From: Tateyamaria sp. ANG-S1 | Lineage (GTDB): Bacteria > Pseudomonadota > Alphaproteobacteria > Rhodobacterales > Rhodobacteraceae | DNA length: 64,000 bases | Reading direction: 5' to 3' | Assembly (NCBI RefSeq): GCF_000814025.1 | Contig: NZ_JWLL01000009.1 | Coordinates: forward strand, 62,001-126,000 | Part shown: positions 52,011 through 60,796 of the stretch, piece by piece | Numbering within the stretch: position 1 is the stretch's first letter | How the letters are laid out: each line of letters starts with the position of its first letter | Notes under the pieces: model-generated | Told to the model about the DNA's origin: nothing | The model's database searches: none | What the model saw: only the letters and a program-made list of their open reading frames with translations | Position numbers and translations under genes: made by a program

Positions 52011-53033
52011 CTAGGTTGTTTCCCCCACCCTGAGGGCAGCCGCCAACTCAATGATGCTTGGCATTTCTTGGTCCTGAGATTGCAGAATCCAATTCGCTGC
52101 GGATGCCCCAATATCGTATCTCGGGGTCACTGTTGTAGTTATGCGTTTGGGCAAGGCCGATAGAAAGCCGAGACCGTTGAACCCCGCCAGTGCAACGTCA
52201 TCTGGGACACTAAGCCCCTCCGCTAGACAATGCATCAAACCGCCAGCCGCGAGATCATCGTTGGCGTAGTAGATGGCCTGCGGCCGGTCGATGCGCTGCA
52301 GTATCCGGTCTGTCATGAGACGCCCCGTCTCCATCGACGAGGCATCCCGGGTTTTTTCGACCGCATGGAGCGTCGCCCCGGCCTCCTGCACGACTTTGGC
52401 AAAGGCCCTGAAACGTTTTGCAGCCCGCAAATCAAGCTCACCCAGGCTGCCGATGTATCCGAAACTCCGATACCCCCGCCCGATCATGTGGACTGCCATC
52501 TCTGCACCAACCTTGCTGTGGGAAAACCCAAAACAAGTCGAGATCGGATCACCATCGATATCCATGATCTCCGCGACCCTGACGCCTGTCTTGGCGACGA
52601 TTTTTCGAAGTTGGTCAGTGTGCTCCAGGCCCGGCAGAATCAGGCCGCGCGGACGCCAGGACAACAGATCGAAAACCAAGTCCTCCTCGGTTTCGAGCGA
52701 GTATTCCGAAACACCGAAAACCGGCCTCAGCCCGCTTTCGTCCAAGGTGGCATTGATGCCCGACAGAACTTCCGTGAACACGCGGTTTTGCAAGGTCGGA
52801 ACGACGACTCCAACGATTGGGTTGTCATAGTTCGCATTGCCGCCAGCCAGTCGATTGTGCACGTAGCCGATGTCACGCGCAGCCCTAACCACCTCTTTTT
52901 TAACATCTTTCGAGATATATCCAGCGCCACGCATGACCCGGGATACGGTCATCTGACTGACGCCAGCAACGCGCGCGACGTCATGCATCGTAGGTTGCGC
53001 TTTCGCGGCATGTATGGGGCGCTTCTTGGCCAT
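52011..53033 (-). CDS. LacI-family transcriptional repressor
   Basis: 340 aa. The N-terminal HTH is TMHDVARVAGVSQMTVSRVMRG plus hinge helix, followed by a periplasmic-binding-like ligand domain (IVGVVVPTLQNRVFTEVLSGINATLDESG; YYANDDLAAGGLMHCLAEGLSVPDDVALAGFNGL). Divergent from the tetronate transporter operon; two near-identical palindromic operators in the short intergenic region indicate autoregulation and control of the operon. The inducer is probably a tetronate or an intermediate. Confidence 0.94.
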   Translation of the reverse strand: MAKKRPIHAAKAQPTMHDVARVAGVSQMTVSRVMRGAGYISKDVKKEVVRAARDIGYVHNRLAGGNANYDNPIVGVVVPTLQNRVFTEVLSGINATLDESGLRPVFGVSEYSLETEEDLVFDLLSWRPRGLILPGLEHTDQLRKIVAKTGVRVAEIMDIDGDPISTCFGFSHSKVGAEMAVHMIGRGYRSFGYIGSLGELDLRAAKRFRAFAKVVQEAGATLHAVEKTRDASSMETGRLMTDRILQRIDRPQAIYYANDDLAAGGLMHCLAEGLSVPDDVALAGFNGLGFLSALPKRITTTVTPRYDIGASAANWILQSQDQEMPSIIELAAALRVGETT

Positions 53034-53066
53034 TGGGTCAGTGCCTACAGACTCTTCTCTTGACGT

Positions 53067-53082
53067 GTGTTTACGTAAACAC
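53067..53082. promoter_or_regulatory. LacI-type operator 1
   Basis: Perfect 16-bp palindrome GTGTTTACGTAAACAC with the central CG typical of LacI-family operators. A TTGACG (53060-53065) abuts it and could be the -35 of the catabolic operon, placing the operator in the promoter spacer. Its centre is 32 bp from that of operator 2. Confidence 0.8.
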
Positions 53083-53097
53083 CTAAGTTCTGCGCAA

Positions 53098-53115
53098 TGT
53101 GTTTACGTAAACACA
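53098..53115. promoter_or_regulatory. LacI-type operator 2
   Basis: Perfect 18-bp palindrome TGTGTTTACGTAAACACA, same core as operator 1, three helical turns away and 49 nt upstream of the binding-protein start. The pair permits cooperative or side-by-side binding of repressor. Confidence 0.8.
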
Positions 53116-53164
53116 CATTGCATACTAGACAGAATTAAGGCGGCTCCGCCGCTGGGGAGGAAAT

Positions 53165-54244
53165 ATGAAAACACTTTTAATGAGCTCTGCGATTGCAATC
53201 GCTTGGGCAGGTATCGCTTTCGCGGACACGTATCGTCCGGAATGTTTTGCGCCAGCGCCGGGGACGTCATCCATTCAGTACGATGCAAAGGAAGGCCCGT
53301 ATAAGCTGGCGTTCGTCAACGGGTTTGCTGGCAATGACTGGCGCATTCAGGCGATCCAATCTGCCAAGGCTTGGGCCGCCCGGTCGGAAAACGCAGCCAA
53401 GATCGATGAATTCACCGTTGTGTCGGTGGGCAATGACAGTGCCGCCCAGATCGCTGCAATCGATAATTTCATTGCTGCCGGTTACGATGCGATCACGTTC
53501 ATCGCCGTGAACCCAACCGCCTTTGAGCCGGTGATCCGCCGCGCCGAACGGGCTGGCACGGTCCTTGTCCCGTTCGACAACGTGCTCGATACCGACAAAG
53601 TGGTCCAGATCAACGAAAGCCAGATGGCACTCGGCGCGCTGAAGGCGCAGACGGTTATGGATGCTCTCGGCGGAGAGGCGGACAAGATCCTTATGGTGAA
53701 CGGCTTGCCCGGCAATGCGACCGATCGTGACCGTCGTCTGGGCATGATGAGTGTCCTCGAAGATGTCGAAGGTCTCGAGATCGTCGAGGTTGTTGGCAAT
53801 TGGGACACTGGCACCAGCCAAAAGGTCGTCGCCGACGCGCTGGCAACCCATGGTGAATTCGACGCCGTGGTCTCGCAGCACGGATCTGCCGGATCGATCA
53901 ACGCGATGCAGGCGGCAGGACACCCGATTGTTCCAATGGGCGTGGACGGCGAAAACGGCGTTCGAATGCTGATGGATGAACTCGACATTCCGGGCGTGTC
54001 CGCCAGTCAGGCGCCCGCAATGTCAGCGGTGGCCCTGCAGGCGGCTGTAGCCCTGTTGGAAGGCAATGCGCTGCCGCAAACCGTCTTCCTCCCCATTCCG
54101 TCAGTCACGGCTGACGACCTCGAGCCGGGAACGAACTACTTCCCCGACCTGCCGAAGTCGTTCAACACCGGGACCGGGTTTGTGGATTGCTTTGCGCCTT
54201 TCACACCGGAAGAGCTGTTGGGGCAGTCGCCAGACAACACCTGA
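53165..54244 (+). CDS. Sugar-type ABC transporter substrate-binding protein
   Basis: 359 aa periplasmic protein of the ribose/xylose-binding class (Peripla_BP_4). Sec signal (LLMSSAIAIAWAGIAFAD), then YKLAFVNGFAGNDWRIQAIQSAKAWA, GNDSAAQIAAIDNFIAAGYDAITFIAVNPTAFEPVIRRAERAGTVLVPFDNVL and a C-terminal lobe with PIVPMGVDGENG. GGGGAGGAA precedes ATG 53165. First gene under the LacI operators; the enzymes downstream point to L-threonate, a related tetronate or its lactone as ligand. Confidence 0.92.
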   Translation: MKTLLMSSAIAIAWAGIAFADTYRPECFAPAPGTSSIQYDAKEGPYKLAFVNGFAGNDWRIQAIQSAKAWAARSENAAKIDEFTVVSVGNDSAAQIAAIDNFIAAGYDAITFIAVNPTAFEPVIRRAERAGTVLVPFDNVLDTDKVVQINESQMALGALKAQTVMDALGGEADKILMVNGLPGNATDRDRRLGMMSVLEDVEGLEIVEVVGNWDTGTSQKVVADALATHGEFDAVVSQHGSAGSINAMQAAGHPIVPMGVDGENGVRMLMDELDIPGVSASQAPAMSAVALQAAVALLEGNALPQTVFLPIPSVTADDLEPGTNYFPDLPKSFNTGTGFVDCFAPFTPEELLGQSPDNT

Positions 54245-54259
54245 TCGGTACGAAACACA

Positions 54260-54288
54260 TGCGATGGCGCTGCTTGCACGCCATCGCA
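54260..54288 (+). terminator. Stem-loop after the tetronate-type binding protein gene
   Basis: TGCGATGGCG (54260-54269) and CGCCATCGCA (54279-54288), perfect 10-bp stem, 9-nt loop, 15 nt after the stop codon; no T-tract. It sits just before the AAGG ribosome site of the ATPase gene. Probably a partial terminator or mRNA-stabilising structure. Confidence 0.65.
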
Positions 54289-54301
54289 ATAAGGCCCGAA
54301 A

Positions 54302-55819
54302 ATGACAAACTTAAAACCGCCGCTCTTGGAGATGCAGGGCATCTCCATGCACTTTGGTGCCACGAAGGCTTTGGACAAGGTCGATTTCGTCTGCAAAGCC
54401 GGAGAGGTCCACGCCATCCTTGGTGAAAACGGGGCTGGTAAGTCTACTCTTATGAAGCTTATCGCAGGTGTGTTGCAGCCGACGGATGGCATGATCCGCG
54501 TCGATGGAGAGAAAGTGAGCCTTTCCAGCCCAAAGGCCGCACTGCGCCATGGCCTGGTCTGCATGTTTCAGGAACTTTCATTGGTACCGGACCTGACGGT
54601 CCGAGAAAACCTGTTGCTCGGCGCGCGTGATGCGGGTTTGGGCTGGTTGCAAGGCAAAGGGCTGGATGCAGCCCAACAGACTTTGGCCCGCATCGGCGGC
54701 GAAGACATCGCACAGGGCGCGCGCGTCGCAGATCTGACCTTGCCACAACGCCAACAGGTCGAGATCGCCAAGGCCATTATGAAGAAACCGCGCCTTTTGA
54801 TCCTTGATGAAGCAACCTCTGCATTGAGTGCCTCAGTCGTCGAGAAGGTGTTCGATCTTATCCGGGAAGAGCGGGACAATGGAACGGCGGTTCTATTCAT
54901 TTCGCACCGCTTCCATGAGATTGAGGCGCTGGCTGACCGGATTTCGGTCTTTCGAAACGGGCGGCGTGTCGAAACCTTCGCCAAGGGTGCACATGACTAC
55001 GGCGCGATCATTGACATGATGGTGGGCCAGAAAATCGAAGAACTGTTCCCACCGAAACCACCGTCTGACCCTGAAGCCGAGATTGTTCTGCATGTCGAGG
55101 GCCTCAATTGGGAGGATCGCGTCAAGAGCGTTAATTTGACCGTGCGCCGGGGACAGATCATTGGCCTTGGTGGGCTCGATGGTCAGGGACAAGGTGCCTT
55201 TATGATGGGGCTTTTCGGTCTACTGAGAAAGACGCAAGGCACGACAGCTTTAGCAGGTGCACCTGCCGCGATAACTGGCCCCAAAGCGGCCAAGCAATCT
55301 GAATTAGGGCTGGCCTATATACCCGAGGACCGCAAAACCGAAGGTTTGATCCTTGATCAGAGCATCGAAGAGAACCTTGAATTGGCCGCCCTTGGCCGAA
55401 AGGATCTCGATGCCGGCGACCCTTCTCTTTATGCAGGTTCGCTGGAACAGCTTGCGTTAAAACATGGCGGGTTGAACTTGCCTGTATCATCGCTCTCGGG
55501 TGGAAATCAGCAGAAGGTTGTTCTGGCGAAATGGCTGGCGCTGAACCCACGCTGCCTGCTTCTGGCCGATCCGACGCGAGGCATCGACGTTAAGACGAAA
55601 ACCCAGATCTACAACATCCTCCGGAAGCTCGCAGATCAGGGGGCGAGTGTGATCCTGCTGAGCACCGATTACGAGGAGTTGATCCAGCTCTGTGATGAAA
55701 CCCACGTGTTTTTTGACGGTCAGATTGTCGCCTCGCTCAGCGGTGACGATCTCACGCCGCAAAACATCATCGCGGCCGCCCTGAACGTCTCTCCGAGCGG
55801 AGGCACGGCACATGCTTGA
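54302..55819 (+). CDS. Sugar-type ABC transporter ATPase (two nucleotide-binding domains, RbsA-like)
   Basis: 505 aa. First domain: Walker A GENGAGKST, signature LTLPQRQQVEIAKAI, Walker B LLILDEATSALS. Second domain: Walker A region GGLDGQGQG (degenerate), signature LSGGNQQKVVLAKWL, LLLADPTRGIDVKTK. Typical RbsA/MglA layout. AAGG (54291-54294) precedes ATG 54302. Overlaps the first permease by 8 nt. Confidence 0.94.
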   Translation: MTNLKPPLLEMQGISMHFGATKALDKVDFVCKAGEVHAILGENGAGKSTLMKLIAGVLQPTDGMIRVDGEKVSLSSPKAALRHGLVCMFQELSLVPDLTVRENLLLGARDAGLGWLQGKGLDAAQQTLARIGGEDIAQGARVADLTLPQRQQVEIAKAIMKKPRLLILDEATSALSASVVEKVFDLIREERDNGTAVLFISHRFHEIEALADRISVFRNGRRVETFAKGAHDYGAIIDMMVGQKIEELFPPKPPSDPEAEIVLHVEGLNWEDRVKSVNLTVRRGQIIGLGGLDGQGQGAFMMGLFGLLRKTQGTTALAGAPAAITGPKAAKQSELGLAYIPEDRKTEGLILDQSIEENLELAALGRKDLDAGDPSLYAGSLEQLALKHGGLNLPVSSLSGGNQQKVVLAKWLALNPRCLLLADPTRGIDVKTKTQIYNILRKLADQGASVILLSTDYEELIQLCDETHVFFDGQIVASLSGDDLTPQNIIAAALNVSPSGGTAHA

Positions 55820-56774
55820 GTACGCAAAATCCAACCGACGCGAGGTCATCGCGGCCGCCGTCCTGATCGTGTTACTGGCGACCTATCTCGGAACCCATCC
55901 GCGCGGGGCATCGACTTATGTGATGACGATCTGGGCCAACCAGTGCCTGATCCTTGGGCTCGCCGCTTGCGCTCAGTTCTTCGCCGTTGTCGTGCGGGGC
56001 ATCGACTTGTCGGTGGGCGCTGTTATGGCCCTGACCAACACCATCGCCTCCTATCTTCTCGATGGCTCTGCGGGCGGCATTGCCCTTGGTATGATCGCTG
56101 TCGTGGGCGCGGGTGCATTATGCGGGCTTTTGAATGGCGCGATCATCGTCTTTGGCCGCATTCAGCCCATCGTCGTGACGCTTGCAACGGCCTCCATTTT
56201 TGTTGGTCTGGCGCTTCTGCTTCGTCCGACGCCGGGCGGTGCGGTCAACTATGACCTCGCCGACGCCATGACGCTTGATGTTCTGGGCATTCCGACGGCC
56301 CTTATCATAACGGCGGTTGTCGTGTTCGCGTTCTGGCTGCCATTCCGGCGCACTGGGCTGGGCCTTGGGCTTTACGCCTTGGGATCATCCGAACAGGCCG
56401 CCTTTCAGTCCGGTATCGACACGCGCCTTGTCCGATTGGCTGCCTTTACGCTCGCCGGTATCTTCGCCGGATTGGCGGGGCTCTTTTACAGCTTTGTGAC
56501 AACCACCGGCGACGCAGGCATTGGGCCAGGCTTTACGCTTAACTCTATCGCGGCGGTGGTCCTGGGCGGCGTGTTGTTGCGCGGCGGCGTTGGCTCTCTG
56601 GTCGGCGCGCTGGCGGGCGCTTTCATCCTGAAGACCATTGCATCACTGATGTTTTTCTCGGGCATTCCGTCGCTCGCCCAACCGCTGTTCGAGGGCCTCA
56701 TCCTCGCCGGGGCCATCGCGATTGGCGGGGCCGATGTCCTACGGGCGCGCAACAAGCTGGAGGTGTTCAAATAA
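55812..56774 (+). CDS. Sugar-type ABC transporter permease 1 (RbsC-like)
   Basis: 320 aa, about nine hydrophobic segments of the BPD_transp_2 family. Conserved stretch AACAQFFAVVVRGIDLSVGAVMALTNTIASYLL, then NGAIIVFGRIQPIVVTLATASIFVGLALLL and AVVLGGVLLRGGVGSLVGALAGAFIL. Its start lies within the ATPase gene and its last base is the first base of permease 2. Heterodimeric partner of the next gene. Confidence 0.93.
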   Translation: MLEYAKSNRREVIAAAVLIVLLATYLGTHPRGASTYVMTIWANQCLILGLAACAQFFAVVVRGIDLSVGAVMALTNTIASYLLDGSAGGIALGMIAVVGAGALCGLLNGAIIVFGRIQPIVVTLATASIFVGLALLLRPTPGGAVNYDLADAMTLDVLGIPTALIITAVVVFAFWLPFRRTGLGLGLYALGSSEQAAFQSGIDTRLVRLAAFTLAGIFAGLAGLFYSFVTTTGDAGIGPGFTLNSIAAVVLGGVLLRGGVGSLVGALAGAFILKTIASLMFFSGIPSLAQPLFEGLILAGAIAIGGADVLRARNKLEVFK

Positions 56775-57730
56775 TGATCCGCACGGTCTCCCGCGCAGTA
56801 ACGCTCGACAGCCTGATGCCCTATCTTGGCGCGGTCGCGCTGATAATCGCAGGCAGCTTCTTCTTTCCACAGGTTTTGAGTGTCGACTATCTCACCCAAC
56901 AGCTTCAGATTGCAGCCTTCCTTGGCCTTTTGGCGACGGGCGCCACGATCGTGATCCTGCTTGGTCACATCGACTTATCGGTGCCTTGGGTTCTGACGGG
57001 CGCTGCAATTCTGTCAACAGCAATGGTCGGGACCGGCAATCCAGTTCTATCTGTCTTGGCGGTGCCCGCCGCACTGGCCTTTGGCGCGCTGATTGGTCTG
57101 ATCAACGGGATGGGCGTAGCGATCCTGCGAATTCCGTCCATGGTCTGGACGCTGGCTGTCAATTCCATGTTGCTGGGACTCGCCGTGTTGAACACGGGCG
57201 GTTTCAACCCAAGGGGTGAATCGAGCCCGCTTATGGTTGCGATGGCCTCAGGTGACGTTCTTGGCCTGCCCCTCAGCTTTCTGATCTGGATTGCGGTTTG
57301 CGTCGGTCTGACTTGGGTACTGGTGCGCACACCATTCGGGCGATACTTGCGATCGATTGGCTTCAACGAAAAAGCGACGTTCCTGTCGGGGGTCTCGACG
57401 CCCTCTGTGGTCTTTGCTGCATTCGCCATTGCCGGTATGTGTTCAGCGCTTGGGGGCGTAATGCTCGCAGGATACGCCAACCAAGCCTATCAGAGCATGG
57501 GCGATCCGTTTTTGTTGCCTACCATCGCAGCGGTGGTGATCGGTGGCACGTCGATCCTTGGCGGTCGCGGTGGGCTTTTCGGCACCATCGGAGGCGCGCT
57601 TTTCATCACGCTGCTGACGTCGATCCTTTCCGTGATGCAAATCGGTGATGCTTGGCGCAATATTATCTTCGGCGCCATCATTCTGGCCATGCTGCTGTTC
57701 CAGACCTTGCGGAAAGGGGCAGCACAATGA
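56774..57730 (+). CDS. Sugar-type ABC transporter permease 2 (RbsC-like)
   Basis: 318 aa membrane protein homologous to permease 1: LATGATIVILLGHIDLSVPWVLTGAAIL, NGMGVAILRIPSMVWTLAVNSMLLGLAVL and AAVVIGGTSILGGRGGLFGTIGGALFITLL. Two distinct permease genes suggest a heterodimeric channel. TAATG overlap at its start and ATGA overlap with the lactonase gene at its end. Confidence 0.93.
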   Translation: MIRTVSRAVTLDSLMPYLGAVALIIAGSFFFPQVLSVDYLTQQLQIAAFLGLLATGATIVILLGHIDLSVPWVLTGAAILSTAMVGTGNPVLSVLAVPAALAFGALIGLINGMGVAILRIPSMVWTLAVNSMLLGLAVLNTGGFNPRGESSPLMVAMASGDVLGLPLSFLIWIAVCVGLTWVLVRTPFGRYLRSIGFNEKATFLSGVSTPSVVFAAFAIAGMCSALGGVMLAGYANQAYQSMGDPFLLPTIAAVVIGGTSILGGRGGLFGTIGGALFITLLTSILSVMQIGDAWRNIIFGAIILAMLLFQTLRKGAAQ

Positions 57731-58683
57731 CGACGCCGCATTTCATCACTGTCGATGCGCGCTTTCGCGAGTTCATTGACACGAACCGTCCGCCCGATCA
57801 GATCGCAGATGGCTGCATCTGGACAGAAGGGCCCGTGTGGCTCGATAGCGGCCTGTACTTCAATGACATTCCCAACAAGCGGATGATGCGCTGGACGGAA
57901 GGTGCGGGAGTTTCTGTCGCGCTGGCCAATAGCGAGTTTGCCAATGGCAATACGCTGGACCTCAAAAATCGAATGGTGTCGTGCGAACACGGTGGGCGCC
58001 GGGTGATCAGGCGCGTCGACCCCAATGACCCCAAAGCCATCGAGATCATCGCGGATCGCTTCGACGGCAAGCGCCTTAATTCGCCCAATGATGTGGTGGT
58101 GCGCTCTGACGGCGCAGTATGGTTCACCGATCCGCCCTACGGCATAAATTCAGATGTCGAAGGCTATCCGGCAGAAAGCGAGATTGGGTCCTGCAACGTC
58201 TTCTGCGCAATGCCAGACGGCACATTGCACGCTGTTGCAACGGATTTCGACAAACCAAACGGCCTCGCATTTTCTCCTGATGAACGCCGCCTTTATGTGG
58301 CCGACTCCGGCGCGATCCGCGGCGCGAGCTTTCCCGGTATCGATTATGATCTGCCCCACCACATACGGGTTTTTGACGTAGAAGGTACAAAGCTCAGCAA
58401 TGGTCGGGTTTTCGCCGTCATCGCCCCGGGGGTGCCCGATGGCTTCCGGGTAGATCATGAAGGGTTTGTCTGGACCTCTGCCTTGGATGGCATCCATTGC
58501 CTGTCACCGGAAGGTGCGTTGATCGGAAAAATCTGGCTGCCGCAGCAGACCTCGAACATCTGTTTCGGAGGTGACGACGGAAAAACACTCTTCATCACGT
58601 CATCTGACAAAGTCTACCGGGTCCACAGCACGCGCCGCGATGCCGCCCATATGCTCAAGCGCAACGAAGGGAAATCAAGATGA
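57727..58683 (+). CDS. SMP-30/gluconolactonase-family lactonase
   Basis: 318 aa six-bladed beta-propeller hydrolase. Metal-site residues are indicated by WTEGPVWLDSGLYFNDI (Glu), NSPNDVVVRSDGAVWFTDPPYGI (Asn) and KPNGLAFSPDERRLYVADS (Asn/Asp). No signal peptide, so cytosolic. ATG 57727 overlaps the permease stop; the in-frame upstream part lies in the permease gene. In this operon it most likely opens a tetronolactone (for example threonolactone) to the acid used by the LtnD-like dehydrogenase. Confidence 0.9.
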   Translation: MTTPHFITVDARFREFIDTNRPPDQIADGCIWTEGPVWLDSGLYFNDIPNKRMMRWTEGAGVSVALANSEFANGNTLDLKNRMVSCEHGGRRVIRRVDPNDPKAIEIIADRFDGKRLNSPNDVVVRSDGAVWFTDPPYGINSDVEGYPAESEIGSCNVFCAMPDGTLHAVATDFDKPNGLAFSPDERRLYVADSGAIRGASFPGIDYDLPHHIRVFDVEGTKLSNGRVFAVIAPGVPDGFRVDHEGFVWTSALDGIHCLSPEGALIGKIWLPQQTSNICFGGDDGKTLFITSSDKVYRVHSTRRDAAHMLKRNEGKSR

Positions 58684-59567
58684 GCTTAAATGTCACCGTG
58701 ATTGGTCTCGGCTCCATGGGGTATGGCATGGCGCTATCCTGTCTGCGTGCTGGCTACCGCGTGTTGGGTCAAGACGTTGCGCCGGAACGGGCTGCGCAAT
58801 TCGTCTCGGACGGTGGGGTTGCCGAACCGATGGACAACCCGGACGCCGTTGTGGTGGTCGTACTGAATGCACAGCAGACTGAAAGCGTCCTGTTCGGGGC
58901 CGATGGTGCCGTACCACACCTGCGCAAAGGTACAGTGGTGATAAGCTGTGCAACGGTTCCGCCAGACTTCGCACGCGAGATGGAGCAACGCTGTGCCGAG
59001 CATGGTGTGTATTACCTTGATGCGCCCATCTCGGGCGGTTCGGTCAAGGCGGCCGCAGGCAAACTCAGTGTCATGGCATCGGGGAATGCAGAGGCTTTTT
59101 CGGCCGCTGAACCCATTCTCGATGCAACTGCCGAGACGGTGTTTCGCCTGGGCGATGCCGCTGGGGCGGGATCGGCGATGAAGGCGGTCAACCAGCTGTT
59201 GGCAGGAGTGCATATCGCGGCCATGGCCGAAGCAATGACATTCGGAATGACGCAAGGGATCACACCGCAACGCTTTCTTGACGTCATTTCCAAATGCGCG
59301 GGCACGTCCTGGATGCTGGAAAACCGCGCGCCCCACATCGTGGCGGGCGACTACACGCCCCATTCCCAAGTCAATATCTGGCCAAAGGACCTCGGTATCG
59401 TGCTGGATACAGCAGAGGCAACCGGCTTTGACGCACCGATTACCCAGGCGGCTCTTGGGCAGTACCGCAAGGCGGTAGAAATAGGCTTGGGCCATGAGGA
59501 TGACGCGGCGGTGGCAAAGGTTTATGCCCACGCCAGCGGTTTGGACCTCCCGGGAGAAGACGCATGA
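58680..59567 (+). CDS. ltnD: L-threonate dehydrogenase-like (3-hydroxyisobutyrate dehydrogenase family)
   Basis: 295 aa NAD-dependent dehydrogenase. N-terminal Rossmann motif VIGLGSMGYGMALSCLRAGYRVLGQD, the family motif YYLDAPISGGSVKAAAGKLSVMASG, and the catalytic Lys in GSAMKAVNQLLAGVH. In the tetronate pathway LtnD oxidises L-threonate at C2 to 2-oxo-tetronate. Assignment to LtnD rests on the adjacent otnK, otnC and otnI homologues. ATGA overlaps at both ends. Confidence 0.88.
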   Translation: MSLNVTVIGLGSMGYGMALSCLRAGYRVLGQDVAPERAAQFVSDGGVAEPMDNPDAVVVVVLNAQQTESVLFGADGAVPHLRKGTVVISCATVPPDFAREMEQRCAEHGVYYLDAPISGGSVKAAAGKLSVMASGNAEAFSAAEPILDATAETVFRLGDAAGAGSAMKAVNQLLAGVHIAAMAEAMTFGMTQGITPQRFLDVISKCAGTSWMLENRAPHIVAGDYTPHSQVNIWPKDLGIVLDTAEATGFDAPITQAALGQYRKAVEIGLGHEDDAAVAKVYAHASGLDLPGEDA

Positions 59568-60796
59568 AACTCGGCTGCATTGGTGATGACTTTACCGGAT
59601 CCAGCGATCTGGCCAATACGCTGGCGAAAGAGGGTATGCGCGTCGTGCAATACACCGGCGTGCCGGAAGCCTCCGCAGGGCCAGAGGTTGAGGCTGGCGT
59701 CATTGCGCTGAAGTCTCGCTCAATTGAGCCCGAAGACGCAGTGAAGCAATCGCTGGAGGCATTGACTTGGCTGAAGGCTCAGGGGTGTTCTCAGATCTTC
59801 TTCAAGTATTGTTCGACGTTTGATTCAACACCTGAAGGCAATATCGGCCCAGTGGCTGACGCGCTGGCAGAGGCATTGAACGCCGAGCAGGTCATCGTCT
59901 GCCCCGCCTTTCCAGGCACCGGGCGGTCGGTCTATCAAGGGCATCTGTTCGTGAACGACCGGCTCTTGAATGAGAGTGGTATGGAAAACCATCCACTGAC
60001 GCCGATGACCGACGCAGATCTGCGTCGCTGGCTTGCACCGCAGTCGCGATACGGTGTCGGTCATGTCCCGGCTCGTGTCGTCTTTCAGGGGCCGGATGCA
60101 ATCCGCGCCGCGCTTGCGCAGGAGCAAGCCGTAAGCAGGCGCCATATCATTGTCGACGCAATCCGCGACGAGGATTTGCGCGCTATCGGAGGAGCAGCTG
60201 CTGGACTGCCGCTGATTACCGGTGGTTCGGGCGTGGCTCTTGGGCTGCCTGCGAATTTTGGCTGCACGCCACGCAAGGCCGACTGGCATGGCAAGGCTGG
60301 CCAAGCTTTAGTGCTTTCGGGCTCTTGCTCCGTCGCCACCCGCGGACAAGTTGCTTACCACGCCAAGGCAAATCCAAACTTTGAGATACTGGCAAAAGAC
60401 GTGATCAATGGACAGGTCTCACCACAATCCGCGCTGGACTGGGCGCTTGATCAAAAGGGCCTCCCGCTCATCTACAGCTCTGCTGATCCGAAGCTGGTTA
60501 AAGCAGTACAAGATCAGTTTGGGCGAGAAACCGCAGCTGCCGCGATTGAGGAGTTTTTCGCCGAACTCGCCCGTCTTGCCGTAACGCACGGCGTCACTCG
60601 GCTGATTACGGCAGGTGGCGAAACATCAGGCGCGGTGGTCGAGGGGCTGGGCCTGCGCGAACTGCAGATCGGACCTGAAATCGACCCCGGCGTGCCCGCC
60701 TTGCGCGCAGGAAAGGATCTTGTTGTCGCGCTGAAGTCCGGCAACTTCGGAACAGAAGATTTCTTTGCCAAAGCGGACAAGGTGCTTGCGGGATGA
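59564..60796 (+). CDS. otnK: 3-oxo-tetronate 4-kinase (DUF1537 four-carbon acid sugar kinase)
   Basis: 410 aa ATP-dependent kinase. N-terminal CIGDDFTGSSDLANTLAKEGMRVVQYTG is the four-carbon acid sugar kinase opening, followed by FFKYCSTFDSTPEGNIGPVADAL and FPGTGRSVYQGHLFVND; the C-terminal nucleotide-binding domain has LVLSGSCSVATRGQV and TAGGETSGAVVEGLGL. Phosphorylates 3-oxo-tetronate at O4. Translationally coupled to ltnD and otnC by 4-nt overlaps. Confidence 0.92.
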   Translation: MKLGCIGDDFTGSSDLANTLAKEGMRVVQYTGVPEASAGPEVEAGVIALKSRSIEPEDAVKQSLEALTWLKAQGCSQIFFKYCSTFDSTPEGNIGPVADALAEALNAEQVIVCPAFPGTGRSVYQGHLFVNDRLLNESGMENHPLTPMTDADLRRWLAPQSRYGVGHVPARVVFQGPDAIRAALAQEQAVSRRHIIVDAIRDEDLRAIGGAAAGLPLITGGSGVALGLPANFGCTPRKADWHGKAGQALVLSGSCSVATRGQVAYHAKANPNFEILAKDVINGQVSPQSALDWALDQKGLPLIYSSADPKLVKAVQDQFGRETAAAAIEEFFAELARLAVTHGVTRLITAGGETSGAVVEGLGLRELQIGPEIDPGVPALRAGKDLVVALKSGNFGTEDFFAKADKVLAG

